DNA of 64,000 bases from assembly GCA_963788225.1 (NCBI GenBank), contig CAWBGI010000002.1:62001-126000 (forward strand). Reading direction: 5' to 3'. Position numbers and translations under genes: made by a program. This stretch comes from Sulfotelmatobacter sp963788225 (GTDB taxonomy: Bacteria; Acidobacteriota; Terriglobia; Terriglobales; Acidobacteriaceae). Shown in pieces: positions 41,996 through 51,087 of the stretch (position 1 is the stretch's first letter; each line of letters opens with the position of its first letter). Below the pieces are notes generated by a model. The model had not been told where the DNA came from and made no database searches. It was given only the letters and a program-made list of their open reading frames with translations.

Positions 41996-43189
41996 CTATC
42001 GACTATCGGAAGAAGTCTGCCGCAAAGCGATGCGCGTCCCCTTCAACTCAAACCGGCTGTCGCGCCAAACGTAACGCAGGTTCAAATAGCTGGCAAACCA
42101 CACCAGGAAACCGAGCAAATCTCGAAGAGGATAAAGCCACGGTGCCCGCCGCACCTGCGGATCGCGAACCACCATCCAGCCCACAAGCCAAGCTTCCGCC
42201 AACCGGTTCAGCAGCGCTGCGCCCAGCAGAAGCGCACCAATGCCCCAGTGTCCCAACCCCGCAGCCGCGAGGAATCCAAAAATCCCGTAGGGCATGGCGA
42301 AGATCAATCCGCTTCCAAAGTGCCCTTTGGGACGCGAATAGCGGGTCGTCTGCGCCCAGCGCAACTGGTTTTGCCACATGCCGCGGAACGATTTCTGGTT
42401 CACCACATGATCGATCACGTGCCCCGAAAGCACCACGCGGTAACCCGCTTTCGCGATCAGGTTGCCGATAGCGAAGTCGTAAGCAATGTAATCCTTCAGC
42501 GCAGTGTATCCGCCAATGCTGGCCAGCGCATCCTTGCGCACCACGGTCGTCGGCCCCAACCCGAACTTCATTCCTTCCAGCAGATTCGCCACCAGCACTC
42601 CCGCCGTCATTTCCACGGACATGCCGATAGCCGTGAGGCCGGAGAAAAATCCAGCCGCATTCTTGCCGCGATACACGCAAGTCACCATGCCCACCTGCGG
42701 ATCCAGCAACGGCGGCACAATTTCCCGCAGATAATGCGGGTCCACCTCGACGTCGCTGTCGGTCGTCACCAGAATGTCATGCGCGGCAGCCTCTGCCATG
42801 CAATGAAAGGAGTAGACCGGCGGATTCGGCCACGGCGTTCCCGTTACCAGCACACGGCTTCGAATGTGCGGGTAGCGGGCGCAAACTTCCCGCACAACCT
42901 CCAAAGCAGGATCGCTCGCCTCGTCTGCCGCAAACAGTATTTCGTAGTCGGGATAGTCCTGCCGGAAAAAGCTCTCGATGTTTTCTTTGAGGCGAGCTTC
43001 CAAACCGTGCACCGGCTTGAGCACCGAGACCGGAGGCAGGTGCGCATCGTCCAGAACAGAATTGAACTGCTTACGCGCGTCCGCACGAAACCGGATCACT
43101 CCCAGCAGCGCCAAACCAAGGAACACAGTCGAAGACAATGTCCCAATCAGTGCCACGCCCAGAACGAAATATAGAATCAGCGCAATCAA
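41996..43189 (-). CDS. hpnI: HpnI-like / ceramide-glucosyltransferase-type glycosyltransferase (GT21-like)
   Basis: A 397-residue membrane-bound glycosyltransferase. An N-terminal helix (ILYFVLGVALIGTLSSTVFL) precedes the catalytic domain, with VSVLKPVHGLEARLKENI, DEASDP, TTDSDVEVD and QNQLRWAQTTR (the Q/RxxRW motif). Three hydrophobic segments end the protein (LIFAMPYGIFGFLAAAGLG and following). In hopanoid producers HpnI transfers N-acetylglucosamine to bacteriohopanetetrol; the resemblance favours this role, but GT21 members acting on other lipids are possible. No other hopanoid gene is in the window. The epimerase gene lies upstream on the same strand. Confidence 0.7.
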   Translation of the reverse strand: MIALILYFVLGVALIGTLSSTVFLGLALLGVIRFRADARKQFNSVLDDAHLPPVSVLKPVHGLEARLKENIESFFRQDYPDYEILFAADEASDPALEVVREVCARYPHIRSRVLVTGTPWPNPPVYSFHCMAEAAAHDILVTTDSDVEVDPHYLREIVPPLLDPQVGMVTCVYRGKNAAGFFSGLTAIGMSVEMTAGVLVANLLEGMKFGLGPTTVVRKDALASIGGYTALKDYIAYDFAIGNLIAKAGYRVVLSGHVIDHVVNQKSFRGMWQNQLRWAQTTRYSRPKGHFGSGLIFAMPYGIFGFLAAAGLGHWGIGALLLGAALLNRLAEAWLVGWMVVRDPQVRRAPWLYPLRDLLGFLVWFASYLNLRYVWRDSRFELKGTRIALRQTSSDSR

Positions 43190-43312
43190 TTTGTGTTGTC
43201 CGCGCGGCAGGATTGCCGGCCTTCACAGTCACAACAGCAACTCACAATATACATTTTCCCCGCTGTTCCCAGGTAGGGTGGGGAAGTAAGCTCGGAGGCA
43301 ACTGGAATCGGA

Positions 43313-44116
43313 TCATCTCGAATCTTGGCGCGCTCTCTCCGGGCCACGCAGCGGCGTGGCTTTTGTAATTCTGTAATCTTTGTACTCGATGGAGAGAATG
43401 GCCCGCCCGCCCAGCCGTATCACACTTTCCGTATGGTTCTCGGCGGGAAGCCAGAAGTCATTTACCTTGATGTACCTGTGCTTAACCTCCGTATTCTTGA
43501 TCCAGAAGGAGGGATTCTTTGCGGGCTGTCCTTCAATCCGCACGACCGCGAAATCTTTTGCGTCCACCCAGATTTTTCCGCGATAGAGATATTTGTTCCG
43601 GGTCTTGGGCAGCAGATTGAGCACGTATTGCGGGCCATCCGGCGTGTTCTCATATCCAGCCGATGTAAACTCATAATTTTCCAAGCTGAGCGCCGTTTGA
43701 CGGCGGTTCTCGTCATTGGCCGCTTCTTGCTCGCCCTCCAGTAGCCTCTTGAAAACATGATCGATAATAAATTTGGAACCCGCCTGCGACACCACGCTGA
43801 ACTCCTTGGAGTTGGGAGCCCGATAGCTCATGGTGACCACCATCTCGGCGTCACGGTCACCGGGAAAGCCGCGATAGTGCATCGTGTACACGCGGGTTCC
43901 GTTGAACTGGCTCAGCGCAGCAGCCCGCAGCGCATTCTTTTCCTGGAGGTTTCGGGCTACTTGTTCGACCGGCAGGGGAGGATTCGGAGTGGAGTACGAT
44001 GAGCCCCCGGCTTCCGGCCCTTGTGGAAGCGGCTGGAAAGCGGCCGCCATACCCGAACTGACCAGCAACATACCCACCACAACCAGACTTCTCTTTGGCG
44101 TGTACTGCATGTCCAC
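43313..44116 (-). CDS. Exported LolA-like outer-membrane lipoprotein-sorting-type protein
   Basis: A 267-residue protein with a signal peptide (RSLVVVGMLLVSSGMAAA, probable cleavage before FQPLP). The mature part resembles the LolA/LolB/MucB fold in its strand-rich pattern (GTRVYTMHYRGFPGDRDAEM, KYLYRGKIWVDAKDFAVVRIEGQP, RYIKVNDFWLPAENHTES). The motif IWVDAKDFAVVRIEG followed by P-x-x-x-F is common in acidobacterial members annotated as outer membrane lipoprotein-sorting proteins. No lipobox was seen. Its role in lipoprotein or lipid handling is inferred only. It stands alone. Confidence 0.75.
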   Translation of the reverse strand: MDMQYTPKRSLVVVGMLLVSSGMAAAFQPLPQGPEAGGSSYSTPNPPLPVEQVARNLQEKNALRAAALSQFNGTRVYTMHYRGFPGDRDAEMVVTMSYRAPNSKEFSVVSQAGSKFIIDHVFKRLLEGEQEAANDENRRQTALSLENYEFTSAGYENTPDGPQYVLNLLPKTRNKYLYRGKIWVDAKDFAVVRIEGQPAKNPSFWIKNTEVKHRYIKVNDFWLPAENHTESVIRLGGRAILSIEYKDYRITKATPLRGPERARQDSR

Positions 44117-44313
44117 CTTGGATGCCGAACCAGTGCATCCAGTCTAAACGAGATAACCGGCATCGAGCCTGGGAGAGGCTGCGTTGTGGTCATCTTTTTC
44201 CCGCCTTGGGAGTGCTGGGAGCTACTCAAAGTCGCGGCTAGTTACCTTTGTGCCTCCCTCGTTCGAGCCATTCCCGTTCGCTCCAGTTTGTCGCACACTA
44301 TTTGCGGGATCCA

Positions 44314-44505
44314 ATGACTCGGCTAAAGACGCTTTTGTCAGAGAGGCTCGGGACAAATATGCTCTGGTCAAACGAAGAAGGCCAGGACATCGCTGAGTAT
44401 TCCGTGATGCTCGCCGTCATTCTCGTTATTATCGTGAGCGCGATCCGCCTGATCGGGAATAACGCAGGCAATGTCTTCTCGCAAGTGGGCAGTTCAATCC
44501 AGTAG
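44314..44505 (+). CDS. Flp/Fap pilin-type protein
   Basis: A 63-residue protein starting at the ATG at 44314. It shows the Flp signature GQDIAEYSVMLAVILVIIVSA, with the conserved Glu-Tyr at the start of a hydrophobic helix, after an N-terminal polar leader of ~25 residues, as expected for a type IVb prepilin cleaved by a TadV-like peptidase. No tad secretion genes are nearby. The preceding ~200 bp show no clear promoter. It is probably functional, encoded away from its assembly locus. Confidence 0.85.
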   Translation: MTRLKTLLSERLGTNMLWSNEEGQDIAEYSVMLAVILVIIVSAIRLIGNNAGNVFSQVGSSIQ

Positions 44506-44526
44506 CCGTATCCAATAAAATTAAGA

Positions 44527-45840
44527 TCAGTTCAACTTCCCATCGGATTTGTAAACCACTCCGCCCTTCATGACGAACGAAACCTTCTGCAGCGCGCTGA
44601 TATCCTCCAGCGGATCGCCGGAAACCGCAACGATGTCCGCAAGATAACCAGCCTCCAGCGCGCCAATCTGCCCATCCCAGCCCAGCAGTTTCGCTCCATT
44701 GAGCAGATCCGCCTGCAGCACCGCCAGCGGCGTCATGCCATGCTTTACCATCAGCACAAATTCCCGCGCCTGCGTCCCGTGAGGAAAGGGTCCCACGTCG
44801 GAACCCACCGCCATCGGAACTCCCGCCGCAACCTGCCTGCGAAAGTCCTGAATCTTCAAATCGAGCATCTGGTGTTCATATGCGGCCCGCGCCGGCGTTG
44901 CCGGGTGATCGGCGAAATACTCGAAAATAGTGAACGTCGGAACCGCAAAAATTTGTTTCTCGCGCATCAGCCGCATGGTCTCGTCGCCAAGCTGATTGGC
45001 GTGATCAATGGATGCCACTCCAGCGCGCGCAGCGAACAACGTGCCCGGTTCGCCCGTAGCATGCACCGCTACGCGCTTGCCCACACGCCCCGCCTCGTCA
45101 ACCGCTGCTTTCAGCTCCGCCTCGCTGTACTGATAAATTGTGGAAAACTTCCCGTCGCGCACTTTGTCAGGGCCAGTCTCGTAAATCTTAGTGAAGTCGG
45201 CGCCCTCTTTAAATTGATGCCGCATGACGGCGATCAACTCAGCCGCGTTGTTCGCGTAGTCGGCGTTCGAGAGCACATGCTGCGCCGGGTTGAAGCCGAG
45301 CGCGTCTTCATGCCCACCCAGAATGTCGATCGCATTCCCGCTGACGCGCAAGCGCGGCCCCGGAACCAGCCCATGATCAATCGCGTTACGAACCGCCGTG
45401 TCGGCCGATCCCGCACCCTCGGTTCCCATATCGCGCTCTGCAGTGAATCCGGCCATCAAATCTTCACGGGCCGCGAGCATTGCCGTGATCGTCCGCTCCG
45501 GCACCGACTCCTGCACGGTCTGCAAGTCCTCGGCCCCGGGATGCAAAAACAAATGCACGTGCGCGTCAATCAATCCTGGCATAAGCGTGCGGTCGCCTAA
45601 ATCAATCACCTCGGCTCCAGCCGGATGCTTTACCGACGGTCCCACCTCGACGATCCGTTCGCCCTCAATGAGCACTTCACCGGGCTTCACTATGCGCCCA
45701 CCCTTGACGTCCAGCAGGCGAGCCGCATGCAACACAATCGGATGCGCGGTTGCGTTTTGGGTTGAAGTCTGCGCCGCAGAGAAACTCGGTACCATCAGCA
45801 GGAACAAGCAGCAAGAGAGAAATAACCGTGCCTTGATCAT
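44527..45840 (-). CDS. Exported amidohydrolase family protein
   Basis: Starting at the ATG at 45840, the protein has 437 residues with a signal peptide (ARLFLSCCLFLLMVPSFSAAQ). It belongs to the imidazolonepropionase-like amidohydrolase group: PGLIDAHVHLF gives the first metal-binding His-x-His, and later ligands are in VAVHATGEPG, SIDHANQLGD and AVGSDVGPFPHG. Such enzymes hydrolyse cyclic amides or X-Pro dipeptides; the substrate is unknown. A longer frame to 45864 is possible. Family C repeat lies upstream toward glnD. Confidence 0.85.
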   Translation of the reverse strand: MIKARLFLSCCLFLLMVPSFSAAQTSTQNATAHPIVLHAARLLDVKGGRIVKPGEVLIEGERIVEVGPSVKHPAGAEVIDLGDRTLMPGLIDAHVHLFLHPGAEDLQTVQESVPERTITAMLAAREDLMAGFTAERDMGTEGAGSADTAVRNAIDHGLVPGPRLRVSGNAIDILGGHEDALGFNPAQHVLSNADYANNAAELIAVMRHQFKEGADFTKIYETGPDKVRDGKFSTIYQYSEAELKAAVDEAGRVGKRVAVHATGEPGTLFAARAGVASIDHANQLGDETMRLMREKQIFAVPTFTIFEYFADHPATPARAAYEHQMLDLKIQDFRRQVAAGVPMAVGSDVGPFPHGTQAREFVLMVKHGMTPLAVLQADLLNGAKLLGWDGQIGALEAGYLADIVAVSGDPLEDISALQKVSFVMKGGVVYKSDGKLN

Positions 45841-45894
45841 GGCGTCAGCAGGGAATGGTACCACTTTGACGCTAGTTTAGAGCGCTCGTATGGA

Positions 45895-45990
45895 GCAGGG
45901 ACTAGTGTGGCACGGACCTGTCCTGAGCGAAGCCGAAGGAACTCCTGCCCGCTGCTTTTGACTTTGCTCTTGCTTTTGATCTTGCTTCTA
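45895..45990 (-). repeat. Dispersed repeat between glnD and the amidohydrolase gene (family C/D relative)
   Basis: Contains TGTCCTGAGCGAAGCCGAAGGA followed by CTTTTGACTTTGCTCTTGC-type words, resembling the elements at 36044-36190 and, in its first part, the TCATCCTGAGCG family. Confidence 0.5.
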
Positions 45991-46019
45991 TCCGGTGGCC
46001 CAACCCCAGGCCCCGCCGC

Positions 46020-48620
46020 TCATCCCCCATGCTCCAAACTCTTCAACTCATCCACCAACGCCTTCTCCACTTTCTTCTGATGTTCCGCCGTCAGCTTCTT
46101 TCCTGTCGAAGTTAAATAGAACGCGTCAATCGCCATCTGACCCTCAGTATCAATCAGGGCAATCTCAATATTGCACTTCTGATGGGATAAGCACGAACTG
46201 ATGCGATGCAACAACCGCGGCCGGTCCTGCGCAATCACCTGCAGCAGCGTACTCGTCGATGAGCATTCATCGTCAAAATCGATCCGCGTCTCCACCACAA
46301 CTTTGACGCGAACGCTCTTCTCCCCGCGCTGGCGGTCGCGCAGCATCTTGTCGAGATCGGCTTCGCCCGCAAGAACTGCCGCCACGCTCCGCTTGAACCG
46401 GTCCCACTCCGACAAATTCAACTCCAGGGTGCGAAAGCGGTCGGTAAAGTAGAGCGTATCCACCACGGTTCCGGCCTGGTTCGAAAAGGCGTGCGCTTTC
46501 ACGATGTTCATTCCCCAGGCCGCCAGCACACCCGTTAAAGTCGCGAACAATGAGGCGCGGTCCTTGGTGACCAGCGTCAGCTCATACCAATGCCGTCCCC
46601 GCTTCAGGTCCACTTGCACTGGATCGGGGCCAAGCAACTCCGCCATCTGCATGTGCCGCATCACTTCCTCGGCGGAGTGCATCCGCAAATATCTGTGCGG
46701 AAATCCCTCCACAAACTCCCTGAACTTGGCGCTCATCACCGGAGCCAGAGTCCGCAGCCGCGCCAGTTTTTCTCCGTTTCCATCGTGCACGCGCTGGTCC
46801 GCGCTGCGATTCAAGTAGTTCGCGGCGCCGATGTACAACTGCCACACGTTTTCGGCTTTCCATGGCGTCAGAGCCTCCGGATTCACCGCCTTGATGTCCG
46901 CATACGTCAGCAGGCACAACATCTTCAGCCGCTCCGGTGTGCCCACTTTTTCCGCGAAAGCCGCCACCGTCTCCGGATTGAAAATATCGCGCCGCAGTTG
47001 CGCCGACATTTCCAGATGGTTTCCAATCAGAAACAGCACCACGGCGCGCTCCTCCGCCTCCACATCCAGCCGGTCCAGGCACCGGCCCGCAATCTCCAGG
47101 CTCGCCTCCACATGATTGCCGCCCGGAACGCCCTTTCCCGTGTCATGCAACAGCAGCGTAAGGTACAGCAACTCCGGATCTTCGAGTTCTCCCAGCAACT
47201 CGGCATACCGCTTGTCCCATTCGGATTTCGATTCTTTCAACCGGTGCAGGCTCTCAATCGCAAGAATCGAGTGCTCGTCCACGGTGAAGCGATGATAAAA
47301 ATCCCGCACCACCAGCGAATCAATGGGCTTCAACTCCGGCAGAAGTAAAGTGAGCAGGCGCAGCGAGTGCATGGCCCGCAACGCGTCGGCAGCGTGCGGC
47401 TGCAGCAGTGTTTCCTGCAAGTAAAGCCACAGTTCCGCCCCGCGTGGCGGAGTCACAGCCAGCGCCGGAAGCTCCTGCTCGATGCGGTGCTCCGTAGTCG
47501 CACTCAATTTCAATCCGTGATGTGCCATAAAATGAAACAGCCGCAACAGCATCTCAGGATCGCGCAGCGAAGACGACTGCTGCAGAAAAATCAGGCCATC
47601 CACTACGGAAAAGTCGGGACTCGACGGCCGCGACCGCCAGCCCTGAAACTGCCGCCGCAGCGAAGACCACGCCTCCGGAATTTCCTCCTGCAACTGCGTC
47701 ACGGTGCGCTGGACCGCGCGCGCATGCCGGAAGTAAATCCGCATCCAATCCGCAGCCGTCAGCTCGGCAGCATCTGTGGCGCCAATCCTTCGTGCTGCCG
47801 CTTCGTCCTGTGCTTCCCAACTCAGCGCATTGTCGTCGCGCCCGTGGCGGAAATGCAGAAAACATCTCGCCGCCATCAGAAATTCCAAAGCCGCATCCAG
47901 TTGCTTCCGCACCGGCGCCCGCAGCGAACTCGCATCCGGCCAGTCCCCCAGCTTGCCCATGGCGGAAATCAGAGCCAGCCAGCAGGCCACGTTGTAATCG
48001 CGCAGCCCGCCCGGCGTCTCTTTTAAATTCGGCTCCAGGTGAAATATTGTCTGACCGAACTTTGCATGCCGCTCCCGCGTCACCTCCGCCAGGCCCTGAA
48101 GCAGTGGCTTCGCTTCCCGCATCACCAGCTTGGGAATTGTCTTATCGTGCAGTCGCGTGAATAAATCGCGGTCGCCGGCCAGGTAGCGGCAATCCAGAAG
48201 GGAAATGGTGAATTCAGTATTGTTCGGATCGAAGCGGTCGCATTCGGAAAGCGTCCGCGAAGCCGGGCTCAACCTGAGCTTGAGATCCCACAGTTCCTGC
48301 GACAACCGCCGGACCGCATCCTTGTGAGCTTCCTCGCTGCGGCCATCGGCATACAAAAAGAGCAGATCAATATCGGAATAAGGAAACAGCCAGCCGCGCC
48401 CAAAGCCTCCAGTAGCCACCACCGCGAGGTCGCGCGGAGCCTGCTCACAGGCGGATACCAGGTCCTGCCACAGCCGCTTGAGAATGTCTTCGATGAGCCG
48501 CGTGCGCTGCGCAACCGCGGCCCGGCAGTCTCCCGTCGCCGCGAAGTCGCGCGCCATGCGCGCCGTCTCCTCGGCGAGAGAACCCCTCAGTTCACTGATC
48601 AGTGAAGACGCTGCCGTCAT
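46020..48620 (-). CDS. glnD: [Protein-PII] uridylyltransferase/uridylyl-removing enzyme
   Basis: Glutamine sensor controlling PII proteins. The 866-residue sequence has the nucleotidyltransferase motif ATGGFGRGWLFPYSDIDLLFLY (residues 69-90, acidic pair D83/D85), the HD hydrolase domain with the LLHDTGKG segment near residue 495, and two C-terminal ACT domains (WYELTLVTKDRASLFATLTG and LLQVIAQDRPRLLHRIS). Length and order match the family. glnB lies immediately upstream (48726-49064), so the modifying enzyme and its substrate are encoded together; glnA and amtB are not adjacent. Confidence 0.95.
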   Translation of the reverse strand: MTAASSLISELRGSLAEETARMARDFAATGDCRAAVAQRTRLIEDILKRLWQDLVSACEQAPRDLAVVATGGFGRGWLFPYSDIDLLFLYADGRSEEAHKDAVRRLSQELWDLKLRLSPASRTLSECDRFDPNNTEFTISLLDCRYLAGDRDLFTRLHDKTIPKLVMREAKPLLQGLAEVTRERHAKFGQTIFHLEPNLKETPGGLRDYNVACWLALISAMGKLGDWPDASSLRAPVRKQLDAALEFLMAARCFLHFRHGRDDNALSWEAQDEAAARRIGATDAAELTAADWMRIYFRHARAVQRTVTQLQEEIPEAWSSLRRQFQGWRSRPSSPDFSVVDGLIFLQQSSSLRDPEMLLRLFHFMAHHGLKLSATTEHRIEQELPALAVTPPRGAELWLYLQETLLQPHAADALRAMHSLRLLTLLLPELKPIDSLVVRDFYHRFTVDEHSILAIESLHRLKESKSEWDKRYAELLGELEDPELLYLTLLLHDTGKGVPGGNHVEASLEIAGRCLDRLDVEAEERAVVLFLIGNHLEMSAQLRRDIFNPETVAAFAEKVGTPERLKMLCLLTYADIKAVNPEALTPWKAENVWQLYIGAANYLNRSADQRVHDGNGEKLARLRTLAPVMSAKFREFVEGFPHRYLRMHSAEEVMRHMQMAELLGPDPVQVDLKRGRHWYELTLVTKDRASLFATLTGVLAAWGMNIVKAHAFSNQAGTVVDTLYFTDRFRTLELNLSEWDRFKRSVAAVLAGEADLDKMLRDRQRGEKSVRVKVVVETRIDFDDECSSTSTLLQVIAQDRPRLLHRISSCLSHQKCNIEIALIDTEGQMAIDAFYLTSTGKKLTAEHQKKVEKALVDELKSLEHGG

Positions 48621-48725
48621 GACGATGGATCATGAATCAGTGCCCGCTAAAACGCCGTCCGGCCGGATCCCGGTTGAAATGCTCTGTTGTTTCCCCAGTC
48701 TTACTGCGATCCACAGCCAAACATC

Positions 48726-49064
48726 TTATAACGCGCCTTCGCCCCGCTCCTCATTGCGGATGCGAATCGCTTCGTCCACGCGCGTGAGAAAAATCTTCCC
48801 GTCGCCGATCTTGCCCGTCCGCGCCGCCACCAGAATAGCCTGCACCGCCTTTTCCACCATCCCATCCGCCAGCACCATCTCCAGTTTGGTCTTGGGGATA
48901 AGGTCCACGCTGTATTCGCGGCCGCGGTAAACCTCGGTGTGGCCCTTCTGCCGCCCATGTCCGCGCACTTCGAGCACCGTCATGCCCTCGACGCCAATCT
49001 CGTGCAGCGCATTCTTCACCGTTTCCAGCTTGGAGTTCTGGATCACCGCTTCAACTTTCGTCAT
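48726..49064 (-). CDS. glnB: Nitrogen regulatory protein P-II
   Basis: A 112-residue trimeric signal protein sensing 2-oxoglutarate and ATP/ADP. Start is the ATG at 49064 (the frame extends upstream to 49112 without conservation). The T-loop carries the conserved uridylylation site Y51 in VYRGREYSVDLIPK, followed by the B-loop TGKIGDGKIF and the C-terminal signature with R-x-x-D-E-A. Directly upstream of glnD, whose product should modify Tyr51. GlnB and GlnK types cannot be told apart from sequence alone here. Confidence 0.95.
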   Translation of the reverse strand: MTKVEAVIQNSKLETVKNALHEIGVEGMTVLEVRGHGRQKGHTEVYRGREYSVDLIPKTKLEMVLADGMVEKAVQAILVAARTGKIGDGKIFLTRVDEAIRIRNEERGEGAL

Positions 49065-49230
49065 GATTTTGTTCTCAGTTCGCTCCTCGCAGAACTCTGC
49101 CGCGAAACACAATACCGCACGCTCACTCTACCGTCTGCCGCCGCTCCACGGAAATCGAAACTATTTATCGTTCCCATCAGGATTTGTTATTACAGAAAGC
49201 TTCCCGAATCACTGTGGGATGCTCCGTCTG

Positions 49231-49692
49231 TCACTTTGCTTTTGAAAAATCTTCCACTGCAAAAAGCTGCCCATTGCGCTCGACCACTCCCACGCCAATC
49301 GAGTCCATATCCGAATCCAGAATATTCGCGTGATGCTTCGCAGATTTCAGAAACTCTTCTTGAGCAACCTCGGCGGTCGTAGCTTGGATCACGTTTTCCG
49401 ACAAGTAGATAAAGTGCGCTCCCGCCTTAGTGGCTCGCGAAGCCAGGCTCGGCTCGCCGGGATATACATGCTCCGCCGATCCATGTTGTGCCATCACTTC
49501 AGCGTGCCGGCGCGCCGCCGTTGCCAGCGCGTCATTCCATTTCAACGCCGGCAATCCTTGGGCTTTGCGTTCTCGATTCACTCCGGCGAACAATTGTTGC
49601 TCTGCGGAACTCGCGCTGCTCGGAGCTTGCGCGACCAAAACTGCGGAAACACCAACTGTTACTAAAATGGCCAGCCTGACGATGATTCGCAT
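49231..49692 (-). CDS. Secreted CAP-domain (SCP/PR1) protein
   Basis: From the ATG at 49692 (GAGGAA upstream) the protein has 153 residues. A signal peptide (RIIVRLAILVTVGVSAVLVAQ) precedes one CAP domain: LFAGVNRERKAQGLPALKWNDALATAARRHAEVMA, the H of AEHVYPGEP, SENVIQA and the final IGVGVVERNGQLFAVEDFS. CAP proteins are extracytoplasmic, of varied and often unknown function in bacteria. Key histidines and acidic residues are present. The frame continues upstream to 49812 but crosses a hairpin repeat. Confidence 0.88.
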   Translation of the reverse strand: MRIIVRLAILVTVGVSAVLVAQAPSSASSAEQQLFAGVNRERKAQGLPALKWNDALATAARRHAEVMAQHGSAEHVYPGEPSLASRATKAGAHFIYLSENVIQATTAEVAQEEFLKSAKHHANILDSDMDSIGVGVVERNGQLFAVEDFSKAK

Positions 49693-49744
49693 GGATTCCT
49701 CGTGCAGCATCTTACCCCGGAGTTTTGCTTTCCTGAGATGTCTG

Positions 49745-49796
49745 GGTTGGGGACAGCCGCCCCCGGCTGTCCGTCGAGCGCAGCTCGACCGCTTCC
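49745..49796 (-). repeat. Dispersed hairpin element (family F copy 3)
   Basis: GGGGACAGCCGCCCCCGGCTGTCC is a strong hairpin (GGACAGCCG/CGGCTGTCC), followed by GTCGAGCGCAGCTCGACCGC, a second hairpin. Related to 33332-33385. Confidence 0.7.
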
Positions 49797-49808
49797 TCAC
49801 GGCAAACT

Positions 49809-50990
49809 TCACTTTGCCCCACCCTTTTTTTCTTCCGGAGGCGCCGCCGGTTTGGCGAACTTCGCATCCTCCACCGGAACGTTCTCTTTAACCTCGCTCA
49901 CCTGAATCGTGAACCGTCCATTGGGCCGCGCCAGCGTCCAGCGGAATGGAATCTTCACCCCACCCGCCTCGCGATAATCCGCATAATCGATCTGCGTAGG
50001 CATCCGTCCCAGCGGCGTCTCTCCATAACGAACCAACCGCACCAGCAACCCTGACTGCTTGTCGAAATACAGCCGCAGTGGAGGCTTCCCCTCGCGCTTT
50101 CCAATCACCACGTAAGCATCGTTTTCGCCGATCTTCTCAGTGCCGCGCACCTGCGCGCCGCTGAGCATCCCCTTCAAATGCACTGGAAAATGAAGGTCGG
50201 CATCCATCGCTGCCGCATCGATCTCTGACCCGTGCATTTCGCGCACCGGCCGCCCTGGAAATCCCAGCCACCCTTCGTGACCGTCAAATGCCGTCACGCT
50301 GTCTCCATCGGGCGTGTGCGTGAACGATATCCGTTTGTCCGGATCCTTCGAGTAAATATCGATCGGCACCTTACTGTCTCCGAAAGTGATCGTGCCCTTC
50401 ATCACCCGGCTCGTGATTTTTTCCACGGCAGCCGCTCCGCCCACCGCCTGCAGATACTTGTCGAGCAACCTGTCGGCGGAGAGCCCGCTTACTTCTTTCG
50501 CATTCACGCTCTCGTCGTTATTTTCTTCAGCCTTCACCGCTTCGCCCATCGCCGGTTTCGGCTCTTCCGTCATCACCGGAGGTGTCCCCACCGGATTCGC
50601 ACTGCCGCGATGGCACGAATAGCAAGTCACGTCGCGATGTCCTTCGAAGTTATCTTTATTAATGGCAAACATCATCTCCATCATTTTCCGCGCCGTCTGC
50701 TTTGTCTTCTTGTCGTCCTTCTCGAACGCGCCCTCCACGTGGCAAAACTGGCATTCCACCCCGAGAGACGTAGTGATGAACTGCATCGCGGGAATCAATT
50801 GATCCGCCGGAATGCCCTTGAGCACCTGGATATTCTTGTACTGCTCCTCTGCTTTCCTAGTCCCGTCAGGCAGCGGATTAACTGAAGCGTGCGGAGTTCC
50901 GGCCGATTGCGCCTTCGCAACGTCCACCACAACTTCACCAACCAAGAGAAATACGATCATCCCGAAAACAAATGCCAGTGTCTTCTTCAT
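49809..50990 (-). CDS. Exported c-type cytochrome of the CytoC_RC-like group
   Basis: From the ATG at 50990 there are 393 residues. After a signal-anchor or signal peptide (AFVFGMIVFLLVGEVVVDVA) there are two haem-binding motifs, CQFCH (80-84) and CYSCH (123-127). The surrounding pattern (VLKGIPADQLIPAMQFITTSLGVECQFCH, then GHRDVTCYSCHRGS) resembles half of a photosynthetic reaction-centre cytochrome subunit, without any photosynthesis gene nearby. The C-terminal ~230 residues form a LolA-like region (LDKYLQAVGGAAAVEKITSR). It probably carries electrons or binds lipids in the periplasm; exact role unknown. Confidence 0.85.
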   Translation of the reverse strand: MKKTLAFVFGMIVFLLVGEVVVDVAKAQSAGTPHASVNPLPDGTRKAEEQYKNIQVLKGIPADQLIPAMQFITTSLGVECQFCHVEGAFEKDDKKTKQTARKMMEMMFAINKDNFEGHRDVTCYSCHRGSANPVGTPPVMTEEPKPAMGEAVKAEENNDESVNAKEVSGLSADRLLDKYLQAVGGAAAVEKITSRVMKGTITFGDSKVPIDIYSKDPDKRISFTHTPDGDSVTAFDGHEGWLGFPGRPVREMHGSEIDAAAMDADLHFPVHLKGMLSGAQVRGTEKIGENDAYVVIGKREGKPPLRLYFDKQSGLLVRLVRYGETPLGRMPTQIDYADYREAGGVKIPFRWTLARPNGRFTIQVSEVKENVPVEDAKFAKPAAPPEEKKGGAK

Positions 50991-51030
50991 CAATGAAAGC
51001 CTCACGAGGAAAATTAGGATCACATTCGTC

Positions 51031-51082
51031 AGCGACTTCCGCGGCATTTCTCCGCGAACTCCGCGATTTAAGATTTTTCTCG
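51031..51082. repeat. Family E dispersed element
   Basis: ACTTCCGCGGCATTTCTCCGCGAACTCCGCGATTTAAGATTTTTCTCGCG, a variant of the CTTCGCGGC/GGTTAAAGGC series, between the cytochrome and GT39 genes. Confidence 0.5.
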
Positions 51083-51087
51083 CGTAA

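Noticed and set aside
44740..45600. 286-codon plus-strand ORF
   Set aside because: Antisense to the amidohydrolase gene; no recognisable domain.
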